Shown: in pieces, positions 1 to 9,318 of the stretch | Position numbering within the stretch: position 1 is the stretch's first letter | Layout: every line of letters starts with the position of its first letter | From: a virus | IMG/VR virus record: IMGVR_UViG_3300025138_000230 | Span: 1 to 29,424 of that record | Strand: one strand, 5' to 3' | DNA: 29,424 nucleotides | Program-made: the position numbers and the translations under genes | The notes under the pieces: generated by a model | The model's input: only the letters and a program-made list of their open reading frames with translations | Told to the model about the DNA's origin: nothing | Databases searched by the model: none

Positions 1-3000
1 AGTTTTACCTGATGTACCTGATGTACCTGTTGATCCTGAAGTACCACTTTTACCACTTTTACCTGAAGTTCCTGCTTCTCCATTTTGACCTGAAGTACCG
101 GATGTACCTGTTGAACCTGAAGTTGCACTCTTACCTGATGTGCCTGCTCCTCCATTTTTACCATTTGTACCTGAAGTACCTCCTGATCCTGAAGTTGCGC
201 TTTTACCTGAAGTACCTGCTACTCCACTTTTACCTGATGTACCTGAAGTACCATCTACTCCCGATGTACCTGATGATCCTGAAGTTGCGCTTAGGCCACT
301 TTCTCCTGCTACTCCGTTTTTACCATTTGTACCACTAGTACCTGTTGAACCTGAAGTTGCACTTACTCCTGAAGTACCTGCTCCCCCGTTTTTACCATTT
401 GTACCCGATGTACCTGCAGATCCTGATGTTGCACTTACTCCTGATGTGCCTGCTACTCCATTTTTACCTGAAGTACCTGCAGTACCTCCTGAACCTGAAG
501 TTGCGCTTTTTCCGGATGTGCCTGCTCCTCCATTTTTACCTGATGTACCTGAAGTACCCGTAGAACCAGATGTTGCACTTACTCCTGATGTACCTGCTAC
601 TCCATTCTTACCTGATGTGCCTGATGTTCCAGATGAGCCTGAAGTTCCACTTAAGGCACTTTCTCCACTACCACCATCTATACCGGAGGATCCTGCAGTA
701 CCACTAGAACCTGATGTTGCACTTTTACCTGATGTGCCTGCTACTCCGTCTTTACCATTTGTACCTGAAGTACCTCCTGATCCTGAAGTTGCACTTACTC
801 CTGAAGTACCTGCTACTCCATTTTTACCTGAAGTACCGGATGTACCTGTAGATCCTGAAGTTGCACTCTTACCTGATGTACCTACTTCTCCATTTTTACC
901 ATTTGTACCCGATGTACCTGAAGAACCTGATGTTGCACTCTTGCCTGATGTTCCAGCTACACCTGAAGTTCCTGAAGTACCATCTACTCCTGAAGTTCCT
1001 GATGAACCTGAAGTTGCACTTAAACCACTTTCACCTGCTAATCCATTTGTTCCTGAAGTACCTGATGTTCCTGATGAACCTGAAGTATTTGATTTACCAC
1101 TTGTACCTGCTCCTCCATTTTTACCACTTGTACCATTAGTACCTGTTGAACCTGAAGTTGCACTTACTCCTGAAGTACCTGCTACTCCGTTTTTACCTGA
1201 AGTACCTGCAGTACCTCCTGAACCTGAAGTTGCGCTTTTACCTGAAGTTCCTGCTACTCCATTTTTACCTGAAGTACCTGAAGTACCTGCTGAACCAGAT
1301 GTTGCACTTACTCCTGAAGTTCCTGCTACACCTGAAGTACCGGATGTACCATCTACCCCTGAAGTTCCTGATGACCCTGAAGTTGCACTTAAGCCACTTT
1401 CGCCTGCTACTCCGTTTTTACCATTTGTACCACTAGTACCTGTTGATCCTGAAGTTGCACTTAAACCTGAAGTACCTGCTTTACCTGATTGACCGTTTGT
1501 ACCTGATGTACCAGTAGAACCTGAAGTTGCGCTTTTTCCGGATGTTCCTGCTACTCCGTCTTCTCCTGAAGTACCTGAAGTACCTCTTGATCCTGAAGTA
1601 CCTGATGTTCCAGATGAGCCTGAAGTACCACTTAAATTACTTTCTCCTGAAGTACCTGATGTTCCTGTTGATCCTGAAGTTGCACTTAAGCCACTGGTTC
1701 CGCTTTTACCACTTTGTCCTGAAGTACCAGAAGTACCTGTTGAACCTGAAGTTGCACTTACTCCTGAAGTACCTGCTACTCCGTTTTTACCATTTGTACC
1801 TGAAGTTCCTGATGATCCTGAGGTTGCACTTTTACCTGATGTTCCAGCTACACCTGAAGTTCCTGAAGTACCATCTACTCCTGAAGTTCCTGATGAACCT
1901 GATGTTGCACTTAAGCCACTTTCGCCTGCTACTCCGTTTTTACCTGAAGTACCTGATGTTCCTGTTGATCCTGAAGTTGCACTTTTACCTGAGGTACCTG
2001 CTTTACCACTTTGTCCTGAAGTACCGGATGTACCAGTAGAACCTGATGTTGCACTTAAGCCACTTGTTCCTGCTATACCATTTTGTCCTGAAGTACCTGA
2101 AGTACCTGTTGAACCTGAAGTTGCACTTACACCTGAAGTACCTGCTACCCCGTCTGTACCTGATGTACCTGATGTTCCTGTAGATCCTGAAGTGCCACTT
2201 ACACCACTTGTACCTGAAGTACCATCTACTCCTGAAGTACCTGATGAACCGCTTGTAGCACTTAAACCGCTTTCACCTGCTAATCCATTTGTCCCGCTTG
2301 TTCCTGTTGAACCCGAAGTTCCACTTGTTCCTGAAGTACCTGATTTTCCATTTAAACCACTTGTACCTGATGTTCCTGTTGATCCTGAAGTTGCACTTAC
2401 ACCTGAGGTACCTGCTACTCCATTTTTACCATTTGTACCACTAGTACCTGTTGAACCTGAAGTTGCACTTACTCCTGAAGTACCTGCTACTCCGTTTTTA
2501 CCATTTGTACCTGAAGTTCCTGATGATCCTGAGGTTGCACTTAAACCTGAAGTACCTGCTACACCTGAAGTACCTGAAGTACCATCTACTCCTGATGTAC
2601 CTGATGAACCGCTTGTAGCACTTAGGCCACTTTCACCTGCTAATCCATTTGTTCCACTTGTTCCTGCTGAACCCGAAGTTCCACTTGTTCCTGATGTTCC
2701 ATTTTTACCACTTTGCCCTGAAGTACCTACTGTTCCCATTGAACCCGAAGTTCCACTTGTTCCTGAAGTACCTGATTTTCCATTTAAACCACTTGTACCT
2801 ACTGTTCCTGTTGAACCTGAAGTTCCTGAAGTTGCACTTACTCCTGATGTGCCTGCTACTCCATCTTCTCCTGAAGTTCCTGAAGTACCCTTAGAACCTG
2901 AAGTTCCACTTACACCCGATGTACCTGAAGTACCATCTACTCCTGAAGTTCCTGATGAACCTGAAGTTGCACTTAAACCGCTTTCACCTGCTACTCCATT

Positions 3001-4923
3001 TAAACCATTTGTACCTGATGTACCTGTTGATCCTGAAGTTGCACTTAGGCCACTTGTTCCTGCTATTCCGTCTTCTCCTGAAGTACCACTTGTACCGGTT
3101 GAACCAGATGTTGTACTTGCTCCTGATGTTCCTGCTTTACCACTTTGTCCTGAAGTACCTGAAGTACCTGTTGAACCTGATGTTGCACTATTGCCTGATG
3201 TTCCTGCTACTCCATTTGTACCTGAAGTACCTGAAGTACCGGTTGAACCTGAAGTTCCACTTACACCACTTGTACCTGAAGTACCATCAACACCACTTGT
3301 TCCTGATGAACCTGATGTTGCACTTAAGCCACTTTCTCCTGCTACTCCGTTTTTACCTGAAGTACCTGAAGTACCTGATGATCCTGAAGTTGCACTTAGG
3401 CCACTTGTTCCTGATTTACCACTCTGTCCTGAAGTACCAGAAGTACCTGTTGATCCAGATGTTGCACTTTCCCCACTAGTTCCAGCAATACCTGATTCTC
3501 CTGAAGTACCACTGGTTCCTGTTGATCCTGAAGTTGCGCTTACACCTGATGTGCCTGCTACCCCGTCTTCTCCTGATGTACCTGATGTACCATTAGAACC
3601 TGATGTTCCACTTACACCTGAAGTTCCTGAAGTACCATCTACTCCTGAAGTTCCAGATGAACCACTTGTAGCACTTAAACCGCTTTCTCCAGCTAATCCG
3701 TCTGTACCATTTGTACCTGATGTACCAGTTGATCCTGAAGTTGCGCTTACACCTGATGTGCCTGCTACCCCGTCTTCTCCTGATGTACCTGATGTACCTG
3801 ATGATCCGGATGTTGCACTTACTCCTGAAGTACCTGCTACCCCGTCTGCTCCTGATGTACCCGAAGTACCTGTAGATCCTGAAGTAGCACTTAAGCCACT
3901 TGTTCCTGCAATACCTGATTCTCCTGATGTACCTGATGTACCTGTTGATCCTGAAGTTCCACTTACACCCGATGTACCTGAAGTACCATCTACTCCTGAA
4001 GTACCTGATGATCCGGATGTTGCACTTAGGCCACTTTCACCCGCCACTCCATTTGTACCTGAAGTACCTGAAGTACCTGTTGACCCTGAAGTTGCACTTA
4101 GGCCACTTGTTCCTGCAATACCTGATTCTCCTGAAGTACCTGACGTACCAGTTGATCCTGAAGTTGCACTTACTCCTGAAGTACCTGCTACCCCGTCTGC
4201 TCCTGATGTACCTGAAGTACCTGTAGATCCTGAAGTAGCACTTTTACCTGAAGTACCTGCTACTCCGTCTGTACCTGATGTACCTGATGTACCATTAGAA
4301 CCTGATGTTCCACTTACACCTGAAGTTCCTGAAGTACCATCAATACCACTTGTTCCTGAAGAGCCACTTGTAGCGCTTAAACCGCTTTCGCCTGCTAATC
4401 CATTTGTACCTGAAGTACCTGATGTTCCTGATGAACCTGAAGTGCCACTTACACCTGAAGTGCCTGATATTCCATCTTCTCCTGAAGTACCTGAAGTACC
4501 TGTTGAACCTGAAGTTCCGCTTTTACCTGAAGTACCTGCTACTCCGTCTGTACCTGATGTACCTGATGTTCCTGTAGATCCTGAAGTGCCACTTACACCT
4601 GAAGTACCTGCTACTCCGTCTGTACCTGATGTACCTGAAGTACCTGTAGATCCTGAAGTGCCACTTACACCTGAAGTGCCTGATATTCCATCTTCTCCTG
4701 AAGTACCACTTGTACCTGATGATCCACTAGTTCCACTTTCACCACTTGTACCTGCTGTACCTGATGAACCACTTGTGCCTGATGTTCCTGAAGTGCCTGA
4801 TATTCCATCTTCTCCTGAAGTACCACTTGTACCTGATGAACCACTTGTTCCTGAAGTACCTGAAGTTCCGGATTGACCTGCTGTACCACTTGTTCCTGAA
4901 ATTCCACTTGTACCACTAGTTGC
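1..4923 (-). repeat. 9-bp Gly-X-Y coding repeat array with 72-bp higher-order period
   Basis: This is the DNA of the collagen-like domain. On the plus strand, acc/tcc triplets (Gly codons read backwards) recur every 9 bp in one phase through the whole stretch. A triplet reading as Ala (tgc) recurs at the Gly phase every 72 bp over long runs, for example at eight-triplet intervals from 287 through about 650. The array is degenerate at synonymous and X/Y positions, so it is an old or selected repeat rather than a fresh identical expansion. Confidence 0.9.
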
Positions 4924-5763
4924 ATTTACATATCCTATAAGACCTGTTGATGGGTTATATGTTAATAATTCAGGTCTATCTTGTATTGGAGCTGATATTA
5001 TAGAAAAATCATCTCCGGTACCACTTACATCAAAAGTACTACTACCTGTTACTGCAAACCCTCCAGGAACACCTCCAACTGATCCTGTTATTTGTGCTGA
5101 CCCTGAAAATGGAAAACCACTTCCACCTCCAACACCACCATCTGCTAATGTAGGACCTACATATTGGTATGCTGATAAAACAACAGTATCTCCTGTTGTT
5201 GGTGATACTGAATTATCTACGAATTGTATTACACCTGTTTTATAATCAAACTGATAAAAGGCTGCATCTTGCTCAGTACCATTTACTCTAACAGTAACAT
5301 TATATCCAGGTGTACCGTTTCCTGCGGGTACATTATCCTCAGTATTTTTAAATGTTAAGGAAGCATCTGAGTATTTTGGTGATAAAAAGCTTGTTTGTTG
5401 ACCATCCTGTATAATTTGAGGAGTAACTGCTACTGTAGGATCATGTGCTGATTTTGATATAAAGAAGAATACTTCTGTTTTAGTACCATTAACAACTGAA
5501 GATGGTGTTAATTGGTGTTGGAAGTGAAACTTTACAATATCAACAGGTGCTAAAGCTGAACCTGATTCTATTGTACCTTGATTCTGTCCACTACCAGAAA
5601 ATGGTAAATTATTTAAGGGAACAAAATTTTCTCTTATATAAACATCACCAGCATTAATGTCGAGAGTTCTTGTGAATGCTTCCTGAGCATCAGTACTCTG
5701 CTCCATAGTATATCTTTTACTCTGGAGTAACCTATTCGACTTTTTTATTTTATCTAATGCCAT
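1..5763 (-). CDS. Giant collagen-like fibre protein (partial, C-terminus outside window)
   Basis: The reading frame opens at an ATG on the minus strand (5763-5761) and stays open to base 1, giving at least 1,921 residues with no stop. Residues 1 to about 280 are a non-repetitive head beginning MALDKIKKSNRLLQ, probably the virion attachment part. From about residue 281 (near 4923) the protein is an almost unbroken Gly-X-Y repeat rich in Thr and Ser (GTSGTSGSSG style). Phage collagen-like domains are known to form trimeric fibres, so a tail-fibre or decoration-fibre role is likely. Every 24 residues the Gly is usually replaced by Ala (S-A-T-S-G), and these modules build 117-residue super-repeats. 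It lies 17 nt downstream of the 847-aa structural protein and is co-directional with the neck genes. Proline is almost absent from the X and Y positions, unlike animal collagen. The C-terminal, possibly receptor-binding, part is not in the window. Confidence 0.88.
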   Translation of the reverse strand, partial: MALDKIKKSNRLLQSKRYTMEQSTDAQEAFTRTLDINAGDVYIRENFVPLNNLPFSGSGQNQGTIESGSALAPVDIVKFHFQHQLTPSSVVNGTKTEVFFFISKSAHDPTVAVTPQIIQDGQQTSFLSPKYSDASLTFKNTEDNVPAGNGTPGYNVTVRVNGTEQDAAFYQFDYKTGVIQFVDNSVSPTTGDTVVLSAYQYVGPTLADGGVGGGSGFPFSGSAQITGSVGGVPGGFAVTGSSTFDVSGTGDDFSIISAPIQDRPELLTYNPSTGLIGYVNATSGTSGISGTSGTAGQSGTSGTSGTSGSSGTSGTSGEDGISGTSGTSGTSGSSGTAGTSGESGTSGSSGTSGTSGEDGISGTSGVSGTSGSTGTSGTSGTDGVAGTSGVSGTSGSTGTSGTSGTDGVAGTSGKSGTSGSTGTSGTSGEDGISGTSGVSGTSGSSGTSGTSGTNGLAGESGLSATSGSSGTSGIDGTSGTSGVSGTSGSNGTSGTSGTDGVAGTSGKSATSGSTGTSGTSGADGVAGTSGVSATSGSTGTSGTSGESGIAGTSGLSATSGSTGTSGTSGTNGVAGESGLSATSGSSGTSGVDGTSGTSGVSGTSGSTGTSGTSGESGIAGTSGLSATSGSTGTSGTSGADGVAGTSGVSATSGSSGTSGTSGEDGVAGTSGVSATSGSTGTSGTNGTDGLAGESGLSATSGSSGTSGVDGTSGTSGVSGTSGSNGTSGTSGEDGVAGTSGVSATSGSTGTSGTSGESGIAGTSGESATSGSTGTSGTSGQSGKSGTSGLSATSGSSGTSGTSGKNGVAGESGLSATSGSSGTSGVDGTSGTSGVSGTSGSTGTSGTSGTNGVAGTSGNSATSGSTGTSGTSGQSGKAGTSGASTTSGSTGTSGTSGEDGIAGTSGLSATSGSTGTSGTNGLNGVAGESGLSATSGSSGTSGVDGTSGTSGVSGTSGSKGTSGTSGEDGVAGTSGVSATSGTSGSTGTVGTSGLNGKSGTSGTSGTSGSMGTVGTSGQSGKNGTSGTSGTSGSAGTSGTNGLAGESGLSATSGSSGTSGVDGTSGTSGVAGTSGLSATSGSSGTSGTNGKNGVAGTSGVSATSGSTGTSGTNGKNGVAGTSGVSATSGSTGTSGTSGLNGKSGTSGTSGTSGSTGTSGTNGLAGESGLSATSGSSGTSGVDGTSGTSGVSGTSGSTGTSGTSGTDGVAGTSGVSATSGSTGTSGTSGQNGIAGTSGLSATSGSTGTSGTSGQSGKAGTSGKSATSGSTGTSGTSGKNGVAGESGLSATSGSSGTSGVDGTSGTSGVAGTSGKSATSGSSGTSGTNGKNGVAGTSGVSATSGSTGTSGTSGQSGKSGTSGLSATSGSTGTSGTSGESNLSGTSGSSGTSGTSGSRGTSGTSGEDGVAGTSGKSATSGSTGTSGTNGQSGKAGTSGLSATSGSTGTSGTNGKNGVAGESGLSATSGSSGTSGVDGTSGTSGVAGTSGVSATSGSAGTSGTSGKNGVAGTSGKSATSGSGGTAGTSGKNGVAGTSGVSATSGSTGTNGTSGKNGGAGTSGKSNTSGSSGTSGTSGTNGLAGESGLSATSGSSGTSGVDGTSGTSGVAGTSGKSATSGSSGTSGTNGKNGEVGTSGKSATSGSTGTSGTSGKNGVAGTSGVSATSGSGGTSGTNGKDGVAGTSGKSATSGSSGTAGSSGIDGGSGESALSGTSGSSGTSGTSGKNGVAGTSGVSATSGSTGTSGTSGKNGGAGTSGKSATSGSGGTAGTSGKNGVAGTSGVSATSGSAGTSGTNGKNGGAGTSGVSATSGSTGTSGTNGKNGVAGESGLSATSGSSGTSGVDGTSGTSGKSGVAGTSGKSATSGSGGTSGTNGKNGGAGTSGKSATSGSTGTSGTSGQNGEAGTSGKSGKSGTSGSTGTSGTSGKT
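1907..4372 (-). repeat. Seven tandem 351-bp super-repeats within the collagen-like domain
   Basis: The marker segment encoding G-E-S-G-L-S-A-T-S-G (plus-strand core gcacttaa.cc.ctttc) occurs at 1907, 2258, 2618, 2969, 3320, 3671, 4022 and 4373. The spacings are 351, 360, 351, 351, 351, 351 and 351 bp. Each 351-bp unit is four 72-bp modules plus one 63-bp module that carries the G-V-D-G segment. Upstream of 1907 the marker recurs at 287, 1016 and 1385 with irregular spacing (729, 369 and 522 bp), so the order decays toward the C-terminal side. Confidence 0.85.
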
Positions 5764-5780
5764 TCTATATCTTTATTCTT

Positions 5781-8324
5781 TTACGTAATCGTTATGTTTA
5801 TATCTTCTACTGGAACTGGATCTCCTTTATACCTTATTATAACTATAAAGTCCTGTGTTGACTGATCTAAAGTCATACCATTTCCATTTAAAAGAGGGAA
5901 TTCATAACTTGTATTAACACCACTTCCTCTTACTGTACCTGTTTTGCAGGCATATAAATCAATTGGATCACTAAATGGGTTTGTAAAATTATTATTTGTT
6001 ATACCTATCTGTAAGGCATCCCCTACAGTAGTTGCTGGATCAAAAATTCTTGGGTTAGTGTATGCTTGGGCTCCTGATCCTGAAAATAAAAATGATACGG
6101 ATACTCCATTAGCTGTGCTATCCCAAGTATTTAAAGCTGCTCCAAAACTAGCAGTTACATCACTAGCCCCATTCGATAAATTTCTTTGAAAAGCTCTAGC
6201 ATAATATTGGTAAGCATTAGCACTAGGGTTTGCGGGTAACCAATAACCATATGTTCCTGCTGGAGTGATTAAGTATCCTGGTTTTACTTGTAATTCTAAG
6301 GGAGGTTGGACATACAATACGTCTGTACTTGTTGTTGGTTTATCACCACTAGCATACGACCCTGTTAATAATTTATCATTAATTATTATTCTAAAATCTT
6401 CTCCTGTAAGTTGTTCGGTAAATATAGTATTACCTGAAGTTCCTGTTAAAGAACCACCATCATATCCTTGGCTTCTACCATAATAAGCCATAGAACCAGA
6501 TAATACTTCTGCACCAAAAGTTCCGGGGGTGAAAAAGGTTACTTGTTCTGTGTTAACATTATTTAATGCTCCTGCAAAGTTTCTACCTCTAGCTGTAATA
6601 TCAAAAGTTAAAGGTGATATTGATGTTTGAGTAATATTAGTATTACCAGTTCCAAAAGAATTAAAGTCAACACTTGCACTTAATGTAACTTGATCACCTT
6701 GTACAGGAATTGTTCCTACTGCTCTTACTGGTGTACCTCCAGTCCCAAATATAAAATTAGATGTTTGAACTGTTGCTCCCGTTGTACTACCTTGAAAAAC
6801 ATTCGTTGTTGGGTTAGATAATGTAACCATTGAATTATTATCTACTAAATCTGCAAATAATGAGTTAGCTGAATACATAGGAGTAAATAAACCATAAAGT
6901 TCAATTCCATGTTTCCACTGAGCTGAATTTACATATGGAGCACCAGATAATGACCTAGTTGCAAGTCCTATACTATTTAATGTTTCATTTCCAAAGGATA
7001 TTAATTGAGTAAAATCACCATTTACTATATCTGTATAAAAGACTTCTTCATCCTGCTCGTAAAAAGTAGTATAATTAGAAGAGCCTGATTGTACTCCTAT
7101 TGAAGATGATAAATAATAATATCCTGTTGATTCCTTTGTTGTAAATGAAATACCACCATTATATAAACTATTTTGAAATATAGTTGTAAATTTACCATCT
7201 TGGTATTTTATAGGTAAACCTCCTACTGTTGGAATAGCTCCTATTGTTTGACCATTAGTTGTATTAAATGGTGGGGGTGTTTTTACTAAAGTAAATTGAT
7301 TTTCAACAGCTGTAGTAATTGTTTGTGAAGAATTATCTGAAAAACTTCTCCTTAAAGACCCAGATGTTGTAAATGAAGAGTTAACTAACCCTAAATTAAA
7401 AAGTTGAAAAGTAGGATCATCAGATGATGATGGGCATGTTGTGCTTCCAGCAGCAACTGATGTGTATTTTATATTGTAGTTAGAATTATTATAAATAGGT
7501 GATACCCCGGGGAATAATGTCTGACCTGCAACTGCAAATCCCTTACTTTGCAAATAAATAAGTGTTGTATCTGTAGAATTTTGTGGAACATAAGCTCCGG
7601 GTTCTGTTGTAGTACCCGTGTTTGATTTTACTTCAGAAGTACCTGAGTAAAAACGAGCATTAGGTGAAACATCTGGTGATGATTCACTTAATTGAGTTGC
7701 TATAAATCTTAATATTTCTGCAGTATCTGTGTTTTGATCATAATTATTAAATACTGATCCTTCTAAATCTGTTTGCCATGCTTTTGATGTTGGGTAACCT
7801 ACATTATCCGTATAATGCCATACAGATTGGCTAAACATCATTCCATATTTAGCTACATTACCTCCTGTACCATCATTGTTTGGATTTTGTGTTACGCCTA
7901 TAGTAGTATACTCAGATTCTTGGTAAGTACTAGCTGTAACTTGTAATGAAGAGGTTGCAAAATATATATCTGTAGCTCCTAATAATTGGAATATTCCTGT
8001 TCCAGAACCACCACCACCACCACCTTGGATATTAATATCAACTTGGTTGGTTAGTGGAGAGTTTGTTATACTAGCTATACCATCTCCTAAAAAATTTAGA
8101 GTTTGAACACCATTACTTATTAAAGTACTTCCACTTTCAATTGTAACTCCTGTAAATCCAGGAACATCCTGTAAGTCTATACTATGTGTTACACTACTAC
8201 TTGCAAAAAAGAATTGAAGATTAGTACCAGACAGAGAACTAGAGTAGTAGAGTGACTGGAAATTGCCATCTACTTCTGCGAATGTTAACTCGGAACCTTT
8301 GTTCTGTCTTAATATTATACCCAT
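5781..8324 (-). CDS. Large tail/fibre-type virion structural protein (847 aa)
   Basis: The protein starts MGIILRQNKGSELTFAEVDGN. The pattern K-G-S-x-L-T-F-x-E-V-D-x-N-F at residues 9-22 is, as I recall it, a common N-terminal signature of phage tail and fibre proteins. The rest is Ser/Thr/Asn/Gly-rich and looks beta-structured, with a Gly-rich linker (six Gly in a row) near residue 100. I see no enzymatic motif and no transmembrane segment. It sits between the tail sheath stabiliser gp15 and the collagen-like fibre, all in one direction, which fits a tail, baseplate or fibre component. A TATTTATAAATA element lies 8-19 nt before the ATG, inside the 34-nt gap after gp15. The exact role is unknown; it could carry the adjacent collagen fibre or be a separate adhesin. 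Confidence 0.7.
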   Translation of the reverse strand: MGIILRQNKGSELTFAEVDGNFQSLYYSSSLSGTNLQFFFASSSVTHSIDLQDVPGFTGVTIESGSTLISNGVQTLNFLGDGIASITNSPLTNQVDINIQGGGGGGSGTGIFQLLGATDIYFATSSLQVTASTYQESEYTTIGVTQNPNNDGTGGNVAKYGMMFSQSVWHYTDNVGYPTSKAWQTDLEGSVFNNYDQNTDTAEILRFIATQLSESSPDVSPNARFYSGTSEVKSNTGTTTEPGAYVPQNSTDTTLIYLQSKGFAVAGQTLFPGVSPIYNNSNYNIKYTSVAAGSTTCPSSSDDPTFQLFNLGLVNSSFTTSGSLRRSFSDNSSQTITTAVENQFTLVKTPPPFNTTNGQTIGAIPTVGGLPIKYQDGKFTTIFQNSLYNGGISFTTKESTGYYYLSSSIGVQSGSSNYTTFYEQDEEVFYTDIVNGDFTQLISFGNETLNSIGLATRSLSGAPYVNSAQWKHGIELYGLFTPMYSANSLFADLVDNNSMVTLSNPTTNVFQGSTTGATVQTSNFIFGTGGTPVRAVGTIPVQGDQVTLSASVDFNSFGTGNTNITQTSISPLTFDITARGRNFAGALNNVNTEQVTFFTPGTFGAEVLSGSMAYYGRSQGYDGGSLTGTSGNTIFTEQLTGEDFRIIINDKLLTGSYASGDKPTTSTDVLYVQPPLELQVKPGYLITPAGTYGYWLPANPSANAYQYYARAFQRNLSNGASDVTASFGAALNTWDSTANGVSVSFLFSGSGAQAYTNPRIFDPATTVGDALQIGITNNNFTNPFSDPIDLYACKTGTVRGSGVNTSYEFPLLNGNGMTLDQSTQDFIVIIRYKGDPVPVEDINITIT

Positions 8325-8331
8325 CTAATTT

Positions 8332-8343
8332 TATTTATAAATA
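8332..8343 (-). promoter_or_regulatory. ATATTTATAA-family upstream element (before the 847-aa gene)
   Basis: The minus strand reads AATATTTATAAATAAAATTAG and then ATG. The 8-mer TATAAATA, the T4 late promoter -10 sequence, is present in both orientations because TTTATAAA is palindromic. It belongs to a recurrent set of such elements just ahead of gene starts. Whether it is a promoter is inferred from position and repetition only. Confidence 0.4.
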
Positions 8344-8358
8344 TTACAAAAAATAGTA

Positions 8359-9318
8359 TTATTTCCCAGATTTTGGAAATTCTGTAAAGTTGTTATCCGT
8401 TTGGATGCTAAGACGGGAATTATTTAATTTTTTTATTTGATTTAACTCTTCTATACTTTGTACTGTTTCCATATTAAATATAATTTGTGTGGGGGTATTG
8501 AATTTTTTTATTGCGTTTAATTGTTTTTGAACTGTATCAGGGACTAAATACCCATATAATTTTAAGCTAAATGTTGCTTTAACTGATCTTTCTCCTTTTT
8601 GTTCTACCTGTACTGGAGTGGCAAAATTATCTATCCTAGCTCTAAATTGATATCTTTCAGGATTACCCCAATAAGAATCTGAAGCGTAATTAATAGCTTC
8701 AACTATCTTATTTAATTGTTCTATGTAATAAGTAGCAACAATAAAATCATAAGTAATATTTACATAGTCAGGTACTACTACTGCATAATTAACCTTATCA
8801 GGTCTTTTATTATTTAATATATCAAAATTATCATAAGCATTACTAACACTATATTGTTTTTGGAAGATATTTACATTGTGGGGATTATTTGCATCTAATT
8901 TATTAGCTATATTTCGGACTTTTTCAATATTATTACGTTTAAAAGTAATTAAAGGTAACATAATTTTACCTTTTTTATCTCTATAATATCCATCTTTTTG
9001 TACCTGCTTCCACCTTTCAGGAGAACCATAAATAAATGGCACTTGTTGCACTGCCCCATTTTGCATTACTGTAGGTTGAATTACTTCTTCCATATAATAA
9101 GCAATAGCTTCATCTATATCTTTAATTCCTAAACTAAAAGGTTTAGTAGTATCATCTCTAAATGATACCTGATTACCTCTATTTGGGACATCCGCATTAT
9201 TAGGATTACCTGTATCCGAAAACCCAGGAGAACCAGCTGGTGGGCTGTAGGGGTCAATTTGAGAATTTAATATTTCTCTTTGGGTTTTAGGTGTTGGTAT
9301 TTTTCCTCTTTTAGCCAT
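8359..9318 (-). CDS. 15: Tail sheath stabiliser / tail completion protein, T4 gp15-like
   Basis: This is a 319-aa protein whose order of motifs follows T4 gp15 (272 aa). It has a segment V-P-x-x-Y-x-S-x-E-R-W near residues 94-104, then a block with L-P-L-I-T-F (about 122-127), then V-N-I-T-Y-D-F-I-V-A-T-Y with a following helix (about 185-215). Near the C-terminus lies F-S-L-K-L-Y-G-Y-L-V-P, matching gp15's W-S-L-T-F-E-V-N-G-W-M-Y-P-P. In T4, gp15 caps the tail tube and sheath and joins the tail to the neck. The start overlaps the end of gp14 by 8 bp, and gp13-gp14-gp15 keep the T4 order. The first 60 or so residues are a Pro/Asn-rich extension without a recognisable fold. The match was made from memory of the T4 protein, not by search. 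Confidence 0.8.
   Translation of the reverse strand: MAKRGKIPTPKTQREILNSQIDPYSPPAGSPGFSDTGNPNNADVPNRGNQVSFRDDTTKPFSLGIKDIDEAIAYYMEEVIQPTVMQNGAVQQVPFIYGSPERWKQVQKDGYYRDKKGKIMLPLITFKRNNIEKVRNIANKLDANNPHNVNIFQKQYSVSNAYDNFDILNNKRPDKVNYAVVVPDYVNITYDFIVATYYIEQLNKIVEAINYASDSYWGNPERYQFRARIDNFATPVQVEQKGERSVKATFSLKLYGYLVPDTVQKQLNAIKKFNTPTQIIFNMETVQSIEELNQIKKLNNSRLSIQTDNNFTEFPKSGK

Noticed and set aside
140-4876. Long open frames on the plus strand (140-1492 and 2192-4876) encoding Pro/Glu/Val-rich repeats
   Set aside because: They are the exact antisense of the Gly-X-Y codons: a 9-bp periodic sequence stays open in several frames. The minus frame is the real one because it continues without a break into a normal non-repetitive N-terminal domain with an ATG at 5763.
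1-4923. CRISPR array or satellite repeats
   Set aside because: The repeats are coding, in one frame, with a 3-residue Gly period and no unique spacers; degeneracy follows codon positions.
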